In this document: piece by piece, positions 51,176 through 63,194 of the stretch | How the letters are laid out: the number at the start of each line of letters is the position of its first letter | Position numbering within the stretch: position 1 is the stretch's first letter | From: Fratercula arctica | Lineage: Eukaryota > Chordata > Aves > Charadriiformes > Alcidae | Direction: 5' to 3' | DNA length: 64,000 nucleotides | Assembly: GCA_947846985.1 (NCBI GenBank) | Contig: CANTUZ010000002.1 | Coordinates: 156,793,889 to 156,857,888 of the forward strand | Translations under genes and position numbers: made by a program | The notes under the pieces: generated by a model | The model's database searches: none | Seen by the model: only the letters and a program-made list of their open reading frames with translations | What the model was told of the DNA's origin: nothing

Positions 51176-51398
51176 AGAGCTGCAAAGGAAAAGCTGCAAA
51201 GGAAGCTCCAGCATTATTCCTTTTTGATGAAGCAGACCCAAGCTAACGCGCACGCCGCAGAGGAAAGGACGCAGGAGGGGAGAGCTTTGCCAAGCAGTGT
51301 GGAGTTAACCAGGAGGTTTCATTCAGCCTATATACTATAAACAAATCGTACATTTGTTTACGTGGTTGTGCCACTTATTCTGGTTTACATCAGGTGAA

Positions 51399-52308
51399 TC
51401 ATAGAATCCTAGAATCCTTTAGGCTGGAAAAGACCCTGAAGATCATTGAGTCCAACTGTTAACCTAACACTGCCAAAGCCACCATTAAAAGATGTCTGTA
51501 AGCACCTTGTCTACCCGTCTTTTAAATATCTCCAGGGACAGTGACTCAACCACTTCCCTCGGCAGCCTGTCCCAATGCTTAATAACCCTCACAGTGAAGA
51601 AATTTTTTCCTAATATCCATCCTAAACCTCCCCTGGTGCAACTGGATGCCATTTCCTCTCATCCCATTGCTTGTTACTTGGGAGAAGAGACAGACGCCCA
51701 CCTCGCTGCAACCTCCTTTTTTATACAGAGACCGAGAAGGTCTCCCCTCAGCCTCCTTTTCTCCAGAACAACCCCAGCTCCCTCCACCACACCTCACAAG
51801 ACTTGTGCTCCAGACCCCTCACCAGCTTCGTTGCCCTTCTCTGGACTCGCTCCAGCACCTCACTGTCTTTACTGTAGTGAGGGGCCCAAAACTGGACACA
51901 GTACTTGAGGTGTGGTCTCATCAGTGCCAAGTACATGGGGATGATCACTTCCCTAGTCCTACTCACCACACTGTTCCTGATACAGGCCAGGATGCTGCTG
52001 GCCTTCTTGGCCACCTGGGCACACTGCTGGCTCATAATCAGCCGGCTGTGAACCAACACCCCCAGGTCCTTTTCCACCAGGCAGCTCTCCAGCCACTCTT
52101 CCCCAAGCTTGTAATGCTGCATGGGGTTGTTGTGACCCAAGTGCAGGACCCAGCACTTGGCCTTGTTGATCCTCATACCATTGTAGAGCCTGTAGAGCCT
52201 TCCTATCCTCAAGCAGGTCAACACTCCCACCCAACTTGGTGTCATCTGCAAACTTACTAAGGGCGCACTCAATCCCCTCGTCCAGATCTTTGATAAAGAA
52301 TATATAAA
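51399..52308 (-). mobile_element. CR1 LINE fragment, 0.9 kb, with ORF2 C-terminus
   Basis: This is the longest CR1 remnant apart from the right-edge copy. From the inverted 3' end (atcatagaatcctagaatcc) it runs back through the reverse-transcriptase C-terminal region. On the minus strand, 51748-52371 is one open frame that contains [38 protein letters not shown] and [17 protein letters not shown]. The upstream part ([14 protein letters not shown]) lies in a second frame near 52190-52234, so there is at least one frameshift. It is truncated near 52308. Confidence 0.95.
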
Positions 52309-55300
52309 AATAGAGATAGGCATAGACCTGCAGACACCATGATGTTGGCTTTTTGTGGAAAACGGAGACAAATACTGAGAGTTTACTGCATGGTTTTCTT
52401 ACACAAAGCCAACCAGCTTTTTATTCTTAATGCAAACTCCTCAGAGCATCACTCACCAGCGGTTTGAATCAATGAAGTCTCTTCTCCAGGAATACAGTCG
52501 TTAGCTCCTCCAGTCTCTGCTGATAGGCAGGCAGGGCTTACATTAGTCATGGCTAACAACTTGGAGCGACTAGCAATAAAGCTAAATTACACCTTTGATG
52601 AAGTCACAGACTTCCTTACTCATTGTAAAGAAAATTAGGGGTATTATCCAGTCAAATGGCTGTGCATGTCAAATTTGGCTCAATATATTTAACGTCGTGG
52701 ACACGCTTTCAGCGAGGAAAAGGTGGCTCAGCTCCACAGCAGGAGCAGATGTTTGTATGGGATAACTGAACCAGTGTGAGTAAAATCTTCCCACACTGCA
52801 CCGTTTGGACAAGTGTCCCAGAATTCAGTGTTTTTTCACTATGCTGATGAATTATGGGCTGTACATATCCTACGGTCCATAAACACAGGACCCTCCACAG
52901 TCACCTCAACAACCTTGTACGTGCCTTGTCGTTTCCCCTTGTGAATATACCCTGCTAGTCTGCTGAGACAGCCATTTCCCATCTCTTCCCAAAGACAACA
53001 ATTAAGATATTTGATTCAGTCACTCATGTCCCCCATGCTTTTAGTGTTTATAAATATTAACGATTCTTATTGCTATATAGCACTGCTGTAGTTTAAAGCT
53101 TGCAGCATCTCAAATAGTCATGGCAAAGAGACAGTTATGGGGAAATCAAAGCTGAGAACAGAACTCAAGAATAAAATTTTCAAAGGCAATAAGGCCAGCC
53201 ATCGCATGAGGCTACCCATCTTGCTCCCTGACATTATATGTCTGCATTTAGGCAGTTCAAACACAGTGCAAGTGTGTTGCTACAGCAAAATTGTGCTTTG
53301 CAGCAATGACAAATGTGACTTGTTCATTTGAGAATATACGCGGGTTTCCTTTAGTTTCCTTTAGATACTAGTTTCCTTTAGAGCAGCCCTATGAAAAGGT
53401 GTATTCCACTTTCCTTTTATCACAATACAGACAGGTATGATACATAAACACAGCCTTAAAAATGAGCATGTAGACAATCAAAACGTAAACAAAAAATATA
53501 TCAATTTGGGGCTGTAAAGGATTTGGCCGTGACTATCTAAAGGCAACCTGTGCTCTCCCATCCCAAAACTGTACGATTGCCTTTGGCACTTGTCTCAGTG
53601 AACACTAGCTGCAGTTGTGCTAATAAAGATCCATTTCTTCACAGCAGATAGGTAAGTTGTAGCCTTTATTCCAGAAACCCCAATATTTTCAGCTAATCGC
53701 TTCACCCTGTTCTAGGTTGCAGACCTTTTCTTACAGATGTCACTCATGACCAGAGACCTACTGTACTGGCTTATTTTTACTTCACTGCTAGCAACTAGAG
53801 TCGCTGCAGGTCATTAAAGAGACTTGTCTGCCTGAACAGCTTCCAGAATTGCAATGCAGCAGGCATTTAATATCCTCAGAAGAAAGGTACTACGCAAATA
53901 AAGAGCACTGCGTTGTACCAGAGAAGGTCCTCTGATTACCATCTCTTATTAGTCCAATAGAGGTAAATGGATTCTAGCCTGAGTTTTTGCAGTGCAGTTT
54001 CCTGGATGAAGAGTCTTTAGTTTAAAATAAACCCTGCTAAACAAGCTATAGTCCACTTAGCTTGACAAATTTAAACAATTAACCTGCGGGAAGCCAAGCT
54101 TCTTTTTCATATTTGCAGGTCAGCTGCCTTGAGACAATGTCTGAAGTACAAACAGGCTTTCAGGGCCAGATTCTGATTTCATTCAGCATGGTGTAAATCA
54201 GGAATAATCCCTTCAGGGATTAGTAGGAGTGAGATCAGATTCAGGCTCTTGGAATTAAGCACAAACCATGTGCTTGCTGGGCTTATTCTAATTCTGCCAA
54301 GTACAAAGCAATTCTCCTTCAGCATGTCCCTCTCCCGTTCTGCCTAAAGCACTCTGAGCTGAGGAGCAAAGGAAGCGCGGCTGATAACACCCACAGAAGA
54401 AGTTTGTCACTTTTGCCTACAAAATTATTAAATAAGCCTTGCAATTAAAAAAAAAAAAAAAAAAAAAAAGAAAAACAAACATGAAAACCCCAAACTAAAC
54501 AAAAAAACCCAACTTCAAATCACACAGCCAGAGCCCTGAACCATGAAATAAACTAGAGTTACCACCTTTTACAAAAAACCAACACATTTAATTACTTTGA
54601 TTTACAGCATCTGTCTCTGGTTCTGGGTGTATATCAAAGGAAAACATAAGCAGAGCTTTTGCCAGATGCATGTAACATCCTTAGGAAGCATCTCAACAGA
54701 ACCCCAGCATTGTTACGAACGAATGCAATGTCATCTGAAAGTCACTTGCGTCCTTCCTCTGTCACTGTCTCCTTTGAAGGGTCAGACAATAAAAAGACCA
54801 ACATGCCAGTGAGCACCTTGCTTATTTTTAGGTAAGATCAAAAACCACCTTGATGGATCTGTGCATCCCTGTTCAATTATAGCAAAAGGATATAGCTTTT
54901 GCCATTCATCGTGCTTGTGATACATCCCTGCTGACACACCAGTCTGAGTGTGCATCTAGAAAATCCTGGTGAAAGAGGCTACGATATAAGTCTCCATCCT
55001 ATCTAGATCAAGACACAAATCTTGATGGGGGGATGGGGTGATGGGATGAGGAACTATGTGATGGGCAACTACGAAGTTACCCATTGAGACGGATAGCACG
55101 AGCCTGCGTAAATACTATTCTTATTTGATGTGGAGTAGTTTAGTCTCTCTGCCATGACACTTACATCATTTATGTCTCCCAAAATAGCCCACTGAGCAGA
55201 CTGAAGGACACCTTTAATTCCGGCTACCAGCTGTGTTGCTTTGTTCTGAGCCTCCTGGAAAAAAAAAAAAAAAACAAAAAAAACAAACAATTTTAACTCT

Positions 55301-58300
55301 CCTAACACCCAAGTCACTCTGCAGCTTCCTGCTGCATGCCTTAAAGATCACTCATCAGGTTTGAAATCTTTTACCATGTACTGTTGACAAGGATCCCTTA
55401 CTCTGTGGCCTTTGAGGAAGAAAAAAAAGTCTTGTAACAATCTCACATCCCAACAACTTTGGATGGGAAGTTGAAATTCAATAGGAGCGACAAGTGCATT
55501 GTCAAGGACTGTCACACCTATGAAAGAATTTCCTTTGCGAAGGGGAGGGTAACTTTGTGACAACGAAAATTTGTATTTACTGGACTCTTGGACTGATGGC
55601 TCTAAGAAAAGTACTCCGCCATACAGATTGAAGAGTCCTGTTGTCTTTGGGTAAGGAAACCACCATCAATAAGCCTGTTCATGCAAGTGCCATGTGTTTT
55701 AAAGATTATGAGAAGTCACAAGCTTTCTAAGTCTCATTAAGCAGATGACAGCTTCAGCAATCTATTCGAACACACGTGCTGAGCAACATCCCTGTGCTGA
55801 CTCAGCGGGAAGCATGCTATCCACTCTGTCTCCACCAGATATTTTGGTCTTGCCTTCAACAGTCTCGAGGTAATGAGCAGATCAAGCCCTAACGAGCTCA
55901 TTAGATATGGCACGTCTATACTCAAGGTTACTGTGCACAACCCTAGTCTCTCTCGGAGAAAGGTGAAACCATCATGCAGTATTTGTCACTGACGGCAGAG
56001 AGGATTAAAAGCAAAACACAGCACTTGGTCCAAGATGTGGAAACACCTTGATTTCCTTGCGAGTCAATATTGTTGGTGTCAGCCAAAGCGATGCTGCCAC
56101 GTACCTGATCAGGAGTAGCAATGAGCTCAAAAGAGAGCATGGCAGCTGGAAGAAGAGGTTTGAAAGATTGATTCTGACAGCTATAAAAGCAAGAGGGTTT
56201 TTAATATTCAGAAAAGTGTCAGCGCCCTAATAACAGAATTTCCGTCTCTAAGAACTACCCTTGTCAAATGAAACCTGATTAGATACAAAAGTAAAAAAAG
56301 GTATCCGGGCTTTGGCAAATTCACAATGGTTCCCTTTGTAGAGGTGAGGGACTATGAAGGAGATGCTTTTTCAAAACGAGCAACTCTCGCCTGGTTTTAC
56401 CCTCAAGATGACCCTTGGGCACCGATGGCAGAATGCCACATTTCACGATTTAAGCGAGGAGGGTGCCAGCAGCACAGGAGCAGGGAGCACCAGTTTCGAT
56501 GGCACCAAGTTCCACCTTGTGGAAGAGCTATCTTGCCAAGCCAGCAGCTTTCTTCTGAGGGTGGGAAGGGTTACATGCCACCTTGGTAATCCCACTCCCA
56601 GTGTGTGCACCTCTACCAAGCAAGCCTTGGAAGCACAACAGGCTGCCTCGGGGACTCTTGTTCTACCTTCAGGCTGTTCCATGAGAAGTTTCTCACTGAG
56701 GACACACACGGGTATATTCTGCATCTGCGTCTCACAGCCAGTAAATTTCCAAGCAAGACAGTAAGGGTGTAAAATTTTTACTGACAGACAACAGCGAGAC
56801 TCATAATATTATTTTCCAAACTCAGAGGCATGCCAAAAGTGTGGTTCATGGCTCTGAGAACAACCTCAGGGGAGAGTTACACCTTGATAAAATGCCATTT
56901 TTCCAAAATGAAGTTGGGTTTTTTTTTTTCATAGAATACAGAGGACGTTTAAGTTTGTGTGTGGTAAGATAAATCAGGGAAATGACATTTGGAGCAAAGC
57001 TTCTTTAAGAATTCGCACACAGACAACAGAAGAAAAGCTGGATGGGTGCGTCCCTGACAGCTTGCCTGAGGAGCATCTAAGGATTGCTCTCTGCTGCACT
57101 AATATCTAACTCTTGGTCAGGCTTGTTCCCACAGGACAACTTTTTCCAAAATAATAACTTTAAACGGGGCAAACTTCTTAGGATTGTTTGTCAATTAGTG
57201 TGTTGACAGTCCCCACAGGCAGGACTTGGGTATTTTAAGCCACAGGGACAAAGGGCTACTGTCTAAACTGGGGTGGGGGAAGTTCTTCTACAAGAAACAA
57301 CAGAGGCAGTGACACACTGAGCACTTCTGGCTGAATATGGCAAAATTTCAGCTTTAAATTGCATTCTTCATCCACGTAAAGGAAATATGTGTGTCCTCCT
57401 TTTAAGCCAGCAGAAACAACGTACAACAAATGAACCCCTCTCCCACGCCAGCAGCAGAGGAAGAAACAAGCACCCTCTTCTCCTGGTGCTCTGTGAAACA
57501 GAAACATCCCCCTCCAAACGAGCTGGGATGGCAATTCTAACCTATCGATAGTTCTCCATCCACACCTCCAGTTTTTCCCCTATTAAGAAAAATCCCAAAA
57601 TTAGTTGCAATTACATAGCAGCATCCTCTGCCAATGCTTACGCTTAACTCAGCATCGACAAGAGACTCTCGCCTTGCAGAGAGGCAACTTATTCCAAACT
57701 CCTCTGTTTCGTTGCTACTAGTAATTGCAGAAGTGGCTAAAACATTTACTGTATCACCTTGCATTTTTCAACAACCTCGTATTTTTTTCAACAGCCAACA
57801 TCCATCTCCTGCTCCTTCACTCTTTGGCCTCATGGCCACTTATGTAGCTGCTCAAGGCTTATTTCTGTTTGAAGCACTGGCTGTTTTACGCCCCAGAGTT
57901 ACAGTGCTTTAGGAGAAGCCCAGGTAGGGCACAAATCAGTGTCTTAACTAGGCATTTACACCCAGCTCTGGTGTAATTTAACTCTCTGAATGGTGAGCAT
58001 TATGTCAAATCCCAGCAACACTTGGAGGGCCAATACATATATATTGATCAATCTAATTTTTTTTTTTTTCTGAGAACTTCCATGATTTTAAAGGACCGTT
58101 AAAAAAATAAAATAGAAGTAGGTGTCTCAATTTCTACCACATTCATTTTGAGTGAAATTCCCACTTGTAAGAGACCATTTTTCCTCAGTCTGGAATATGC
58201 ATCACAGTCCTCCAATGCCCTCAAATATTTTACAGTGCACATATCCCACAGGTGAATGAAACACTTTCAGTTTCTCAAAGGGGCCAAAAAGCACCTGAAT

Positions 58301-58350
58301 GTTGCAAACAACTATGTATACAGTTAAACAAGTCCTGTCAAACCTAATCT
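52309..58350. other. No recognised gene, about 6 kb
   Basis: This is unique sequence with a tandem TTTCCTTTAG triplet at 53344-53381 and poly(A) runs at 54448-54470 and 55259-55274. A splice-bounded candidate exon at 55165-55254 is described as a finding. No frame matches a family I can name. Confidence 0.5.
54448..54470. repeat. Poly(A) run
   Basis: About 22 consecutive A followed by an A-rich, C-interrupted tail. There is no recognisable element body. Confidence 0.9.
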
Positions 58351-58355
58351 GGTGG

Positions 58356-58853
58356 TGTCCTGGTTTCAGCTGGGATAGAGTTCATTTTCTTCCTAGTAGC
58401 TGCTGTGTTTTGGATTTAGTATGAGAGTAATGTTGATAACACATATTGTTTTATCGTTGCTTAGTAATCCTTATAATAAGTCAAGGACTTTTTAAGCTTT
58501 CCAGAGAAGCTGAGACGGAGCATGGACAGGACAAGCTGGCCAAAGGAGTATTCCATACTATAGACGTCCTGCTCAGTATATAAATGGGGGTTGGCTAGGG
58601 GGCAGGAATCCACGATCAGATGGGCTGATCACCAGGTGGTGAGCAATTGTATTGCATAAGTCATTTTTATATTCTTTTATCGCTATTGTTTTTATTATCT
58701 TCTCTTCCATTACTGTTATATTAAACTGCCCTTTTCTCAACGCGTGGCGTTTCCTTTTTTTTTCCCCAATTCTCCTCCCCTATCCCACTGAGGGTGGGGG
58801 AGCGAGTGAAGGGCTGCATGATCCTCATTGTCTGTTAGGGTCAAACCAGGACA
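58356..58853 (+). mobile_element. Solo LTR, avian ERVL (class III) type
   Basis: A 498-bp element begins TGTCCTGGTTTCAGCTGGGA and ends AACCAGGACA, with the inverted TGTCCTGG/CCAGGACA termini expected of an LTR. It is flanked by a perfect 5-bp duplication GGTGG (58351-58355 and 58854-58858), the target-site length typical of ERVL. A TATA box (TATATAAA, 58577-58584) and a polyadenylation signal ATTAAA (58720-58725) are in the expected U3-to-R order on the plus strand. No internal retroviral genes remain, so it is a recombinant solo LTR. The class assignment rests on remembered resemblance to avian ERVL LTRs. Confidence 0.92.
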
Positions 58854-58858
58854 GGTGG

Positions 58859-61685
58859 CCTGGGCCAAAGTTTGTCTGTAATGAGTATGCTTTTTAAGGG
58901 GTTTGCTTGATTAGGTTGTCTCCCAGACTACCCATACATCTCGCTGCCCTAGGAAGCTACTGAAGTGGCCATTCGAGATGGCCGGATGGCTATGCTCCCG
59001 CGTCCCTGCGGTTTCATTGCAGAATTGTGTAGCTGCTGCTATTCCACGCACCCTGCTACCACGATACAGGCTCTTCCTCTGTCATTTCTGCTCTGAAGCA
59101 GTTTTTAATTTTTCATACCTATTTTTGCATATTTTTGCAATATTCACAGAAAATCTGCTGCGACAGCCACAGCGAGTCCGTGACACTTTACGTTCCCCTG
59201 CAAGGTCTCAGGAACCAGGCAAGCAACAGCAGCACACCAACGACCACATGGAAAAAGCACCAAATTGCATGATCCTTGCAGCACTACGGTAATAACCTCA
59301 TTTTAGTAGATAAAGCAGAACTATAGGTGATTTCCATTGCATCGGCAGTGCTTTTGCACATCTCTGACGATCGAACTACTCCATGGAGTCGCAGACGGTG
59401 AATTGTTAAAGTCAACGTCCCATCTCTAAAGCTCCTCTGTCCATGCGGTTGAAGATTTCCTTTTACTTTCCTGATTCAAAAATCAAGCTGTTGGTCAAAA
59501 GGGCAACATTTGTATCTTTACTGGAGTCTCCAAGCATTTTACAGGCTGAACTCAATCCCCAGGAAACCAAAACCCTGTCATTTGCTTACAGCTGGCAAGT
59601 CCGGAGCAGGGAGCTGAGACCAGATGGGGCTCGGCTCTCCAAGGTGATTCCAGGTTCTCAGCCACAAGTGTGTCCTCTCACCACCACATGTTTGACCTCA
59701 GATGCAAAGTTTAAGTGTCCCCAGCTCTCCTGATGTCTTGGTTCGCTTTGATGTCGGCATACATAGAATAAAGCATGACAGAAGAAGGGGAGTGGTGAGA
59801 GCCACAGAAGTAGTCTGTTCTCCTCTAGCAAGTGTTTAAAAATTTAAAAAAAGTGTGGCTTTAAACACTTCCTATTTCTATGGGCACCTGGCATTACCAG
59901 GCTACAGCCATCAGAATAATGTCAGTGGAGGCAAGTTTTTCACCTGGAGATGAGATCTTGAAGCAAAGCCGTATCCTCAGGCCCCATTACAGAGCCCCCA
60001 GTTACACGGGTAAGCCACACCATAGGCTTCTCAGGCAGCCCAAAAGCAGGGAGCTGCCTTTGGCCGAATTTATAAAGCATCCCCACACTATCCTTCCAAG
60101 CTGTTTTCCTCCTCTTAGCACCATAAAAGAGGACTTTGATTTCCATATGATATTTTATAAGAGCCAGTTTACATTTGAATATTGCCTTCCTAAGCAAGAG
60201 AAGTTTTTGCAAGGGTCTGTTTAACTACTAACCTTTTAGAAAGGCTAACGCAATTTTTTTCCTTGCATTTCTGTGTTGCCATTACAGCATAATCTCCAGA
60301 GCGTGAGAGATAGCTTCATCATAACTTGCATAACTTCATTGCAAAGGTTATGCCATTCTCAGCTCCTGAACTGTACGTGCCTCCAGTGCTCTGTCTGCAA
60401 ACTTAGTATCTACCCACTTGGTGTTTCCACCGGCGCTACTGCTTGATCACCTAGAGATGTTAGGACGCCCTCAGCCCTAACATTTGAAGTTTGATGCTGA
60501 ACTTTTGTTAACAGGACACGGGGCATGCGAAAGTTCATTTTTACTTTTCAGGGTGAATTTCCAGGCTAGGATTAAGCCAACAGTTTGGGAAGAACAGCAG
60601 GCCTTTTTGCAAGACGCAGAGTGAAGCCACAGGAGACCTGATCATACGCTCATCGCTTCCCAACAAGAGCAAATTTTATCTGAAGGGGAAAAGCAGAGGA
60701 TGTGGGAGGGAGAAAGAGAAGAGAGGGATCAAGAAGAAAGATTTCTAATTCTTCTCATAAGCATCAGACAGAGAAGCAGGAGAGATCCTTTCTTTACTTG
60801 AAATGCACAGAATTGCCCCTGAAGAGAAAAGCTAGGTGAACCTTCTGAAGAATAATAACTTCAATACAAAAACAGTTCCAAAGCAACAAGAAACAAAAAC
60901 CCAAATTCAGGTACAATATCAGTATTGCTGTCGGCTGACATAAACTGTGTCGATGCAGGTCACATAAAATTCAGAGGAATCATTCTGACATTTCTGAAGG
61001 CAAACTTTCTTCTTGGCTCTTTCAAAATGAGTAATTTTGACTACCTGAGATTTTGGAATGGACCTGGAATTAAGATTAAGTAAACCAAAAAAGCAAGAAT
61101 GCTTCACTTGATCAAAACCATAATTACCGTGACCTGCCTTTGTTTAATTAAGGTTTGCTTTGATTCAACGTAAACCAATATTTTTCTCAGATTTGTCACA
61201 AAATTTTAAGTCAGATCAATTGCACAAACTGATTTAAATCAAGGTCTAGTAAGAGAAAGCATTAGGCGCGTGGAGCAATAGTGTTAGCAGCTAAAGCCTT
61301 GCACTAATGCAGGCTGCAGCCTGTATACCTGCCCAAGGGCAGGTCATGTAAAAGCCATCACCACGACCCATCAGACAAAAGGAATTTAAGATACAGGCAC
61401 GGAGGGCCTTATCACACCTTGACAGCTTCAAACGCACTGTAGGGTGTCACATAAAAGAAACACATACTATAAGGTCAGCTCCGATTCAAGTTGCAGGTAG
61501 CCCTATGCCATTCTTTACATATGACACTGTAGAATTCTGAGGATGAAGTAACACAGGTCTCTTCTTCAAGACTAATGCCAAAGAAGGACTTTCTGTAGGA
61601 CTCAAACCACTGTGTTTCAACCCAAACATTCAGATGACACCTTCCAATTTGATCTACGGTTTTGCTTGCCAGGATGTAAGCAGGT

Positions 61686-61724
<39 letters not shown>

Positions 61725-63194
61725 AAATCTGGCCACATGTGGAGTGCATTTAATTTGAGCTGGAGATATGGAACTTGATTCCTATCCAAAAAAGATGGAG
61801 GTGACGCCTTACACTTCCCTGGCAGGGTCATATTAACTGAGCTGGCAGATTTGATAGAATTAGATTTCTTTGTCGAGCTGGTACAGCACTGTGATGTGTC
61901 AGCACACACAGCATTTCAGATATGTAAGATTAAGTAATTGATTGAAGATCCAGACTCCACAAATAACATAGTGTCCTTTAAAAGGAACAACCTTTGTTTT
62001 GTATTGGTGTACAACAGCTAAAAAATATATATATATATTGAAAAAAATTAAAGAATCTACCAATTCAGGGAAAATGTCAGTAACAATTATCTAGTCCAGA
62101 GACATTTTAAAATTGCATCCAATTTAATACCTCAGCATCACTGTGCTGGTTTTTGCTCTGCAGAATGGTCCTCCAAAGGGATGGATAAGGACTGACCTGG
62201 CTCAGGGGAGTTTTAGGGATACCCAGAGCATGTGTGGCCACCTCCATGCCAGCAGCAGTCCTGTGTCAGGCACCAAAAAGATGGTGAAGGTCACGTTTGG
62301 ACCCTGTGGCTCCAACCACAGCCAGTCCCTCCTCCCTCATTCAAATCTTTTGGGGTAGGAAGCCACAAAGGGCTGAGCCTATATTGAAAACTACTGCTGG
62401 GAGAAAGGACTTCCAAAGAAATGGAAAAGATACTGCAAAAAACAAAGGGTCTATTGAGATGATGTCCTCAGAGCAAGAAAGCTACACTTTAAACATTTGT
62501 CACCAGACGCAGGGTCCAACCATTTACATTATGCCTCTCCTGCACTCTGCGATGCCCAGCGATCGGCTGACAGTAACAGCTGTCATTTTATGAGGCTTAC
62601 AGATGTCTCGTCTGCCCCTGGAAATAAAATACCCCCTCTGCCCAAAGGCTTTGCTTTCTCATACGCAGGGCACAAGTCTTCTTCTCCCAGAGGAAGGACG
62701 CGCACATCAGTCCAGACGAAGCAACTTAATTGAGAGCACTTCAAAGCCCAGCAGAGCCAGGAACAAATTGCTTTCCACCCTCCTTTCCCCCCAGAATTGC
62801 ATTTTAGCAATTACTACAGTCTTTACAATTGCCGACATCCCTAATCTTAACTCACGCTTCAGAAGAGGCTTCTATCGATGTCACTGGGAGTTTCTTTTAA
62901 AAAGAGCTCCCTGTCCCCCAAGGCCCCCCCCCCTGCTTTCCACACTCCACGGCTATTTCACAGCAGTGGGTGTTGTGCACCCCTGACTCACAGGAGCTTT
63001 TCAGGACATTTTCCACAAAGTGGCTTGAGTTTGCTACTTACGAACCAGAGCATGGGATGCTCAGCACTGGTGCAAAGAGGAGGTTGGGGTAAGAGTGGAA
63101 AAGGTGGCCAGAACGGGGACAGCAGTTCCTCTGTGGCTGCTGATAATGAGTGCAAGGGTGGCCCAGAGCCCTTATGGGAACAAAAGGAGTCACA
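58859..63194. other. No recognised gene
   Basis: This is unique sequence with a 31-base poly(A) at 61691-61721 and a short (AT)n at 62025-62039. Minus-strand cysteine-containing frames at 60919-61070 and 61475-61690 are unrecognised. No known exon, RNA gene or further element is seen. Confidence 0.5.
61691..61721. repeat. 31-base poly(A) run
   Basis: An uninterrupted A run. The poly-Phe stretch in the minus-strand frame 61475-61909 is its translation. Confidence 0.95.

Noticed and set aside
51646..52260. Plus-strand 204-codon open frame
   Set aside because: It is antisense to the CR1 ORF2 fragment at 51399-52308.
56354..56764. 136-codon plus-strand open frame
   Set aside because: It is protein-like to the eye but has no family resemblance, and overlapping open frames exist on both strands, which suggests a chance stop-poor stretch.
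60919..61107. Thyroglobulin type 3 repeat-like exon
   Set aside because: The CLQKC spacing is suggestive, but the rest does not match and thyroglobulin is not expected on this side of ST3GAL1.
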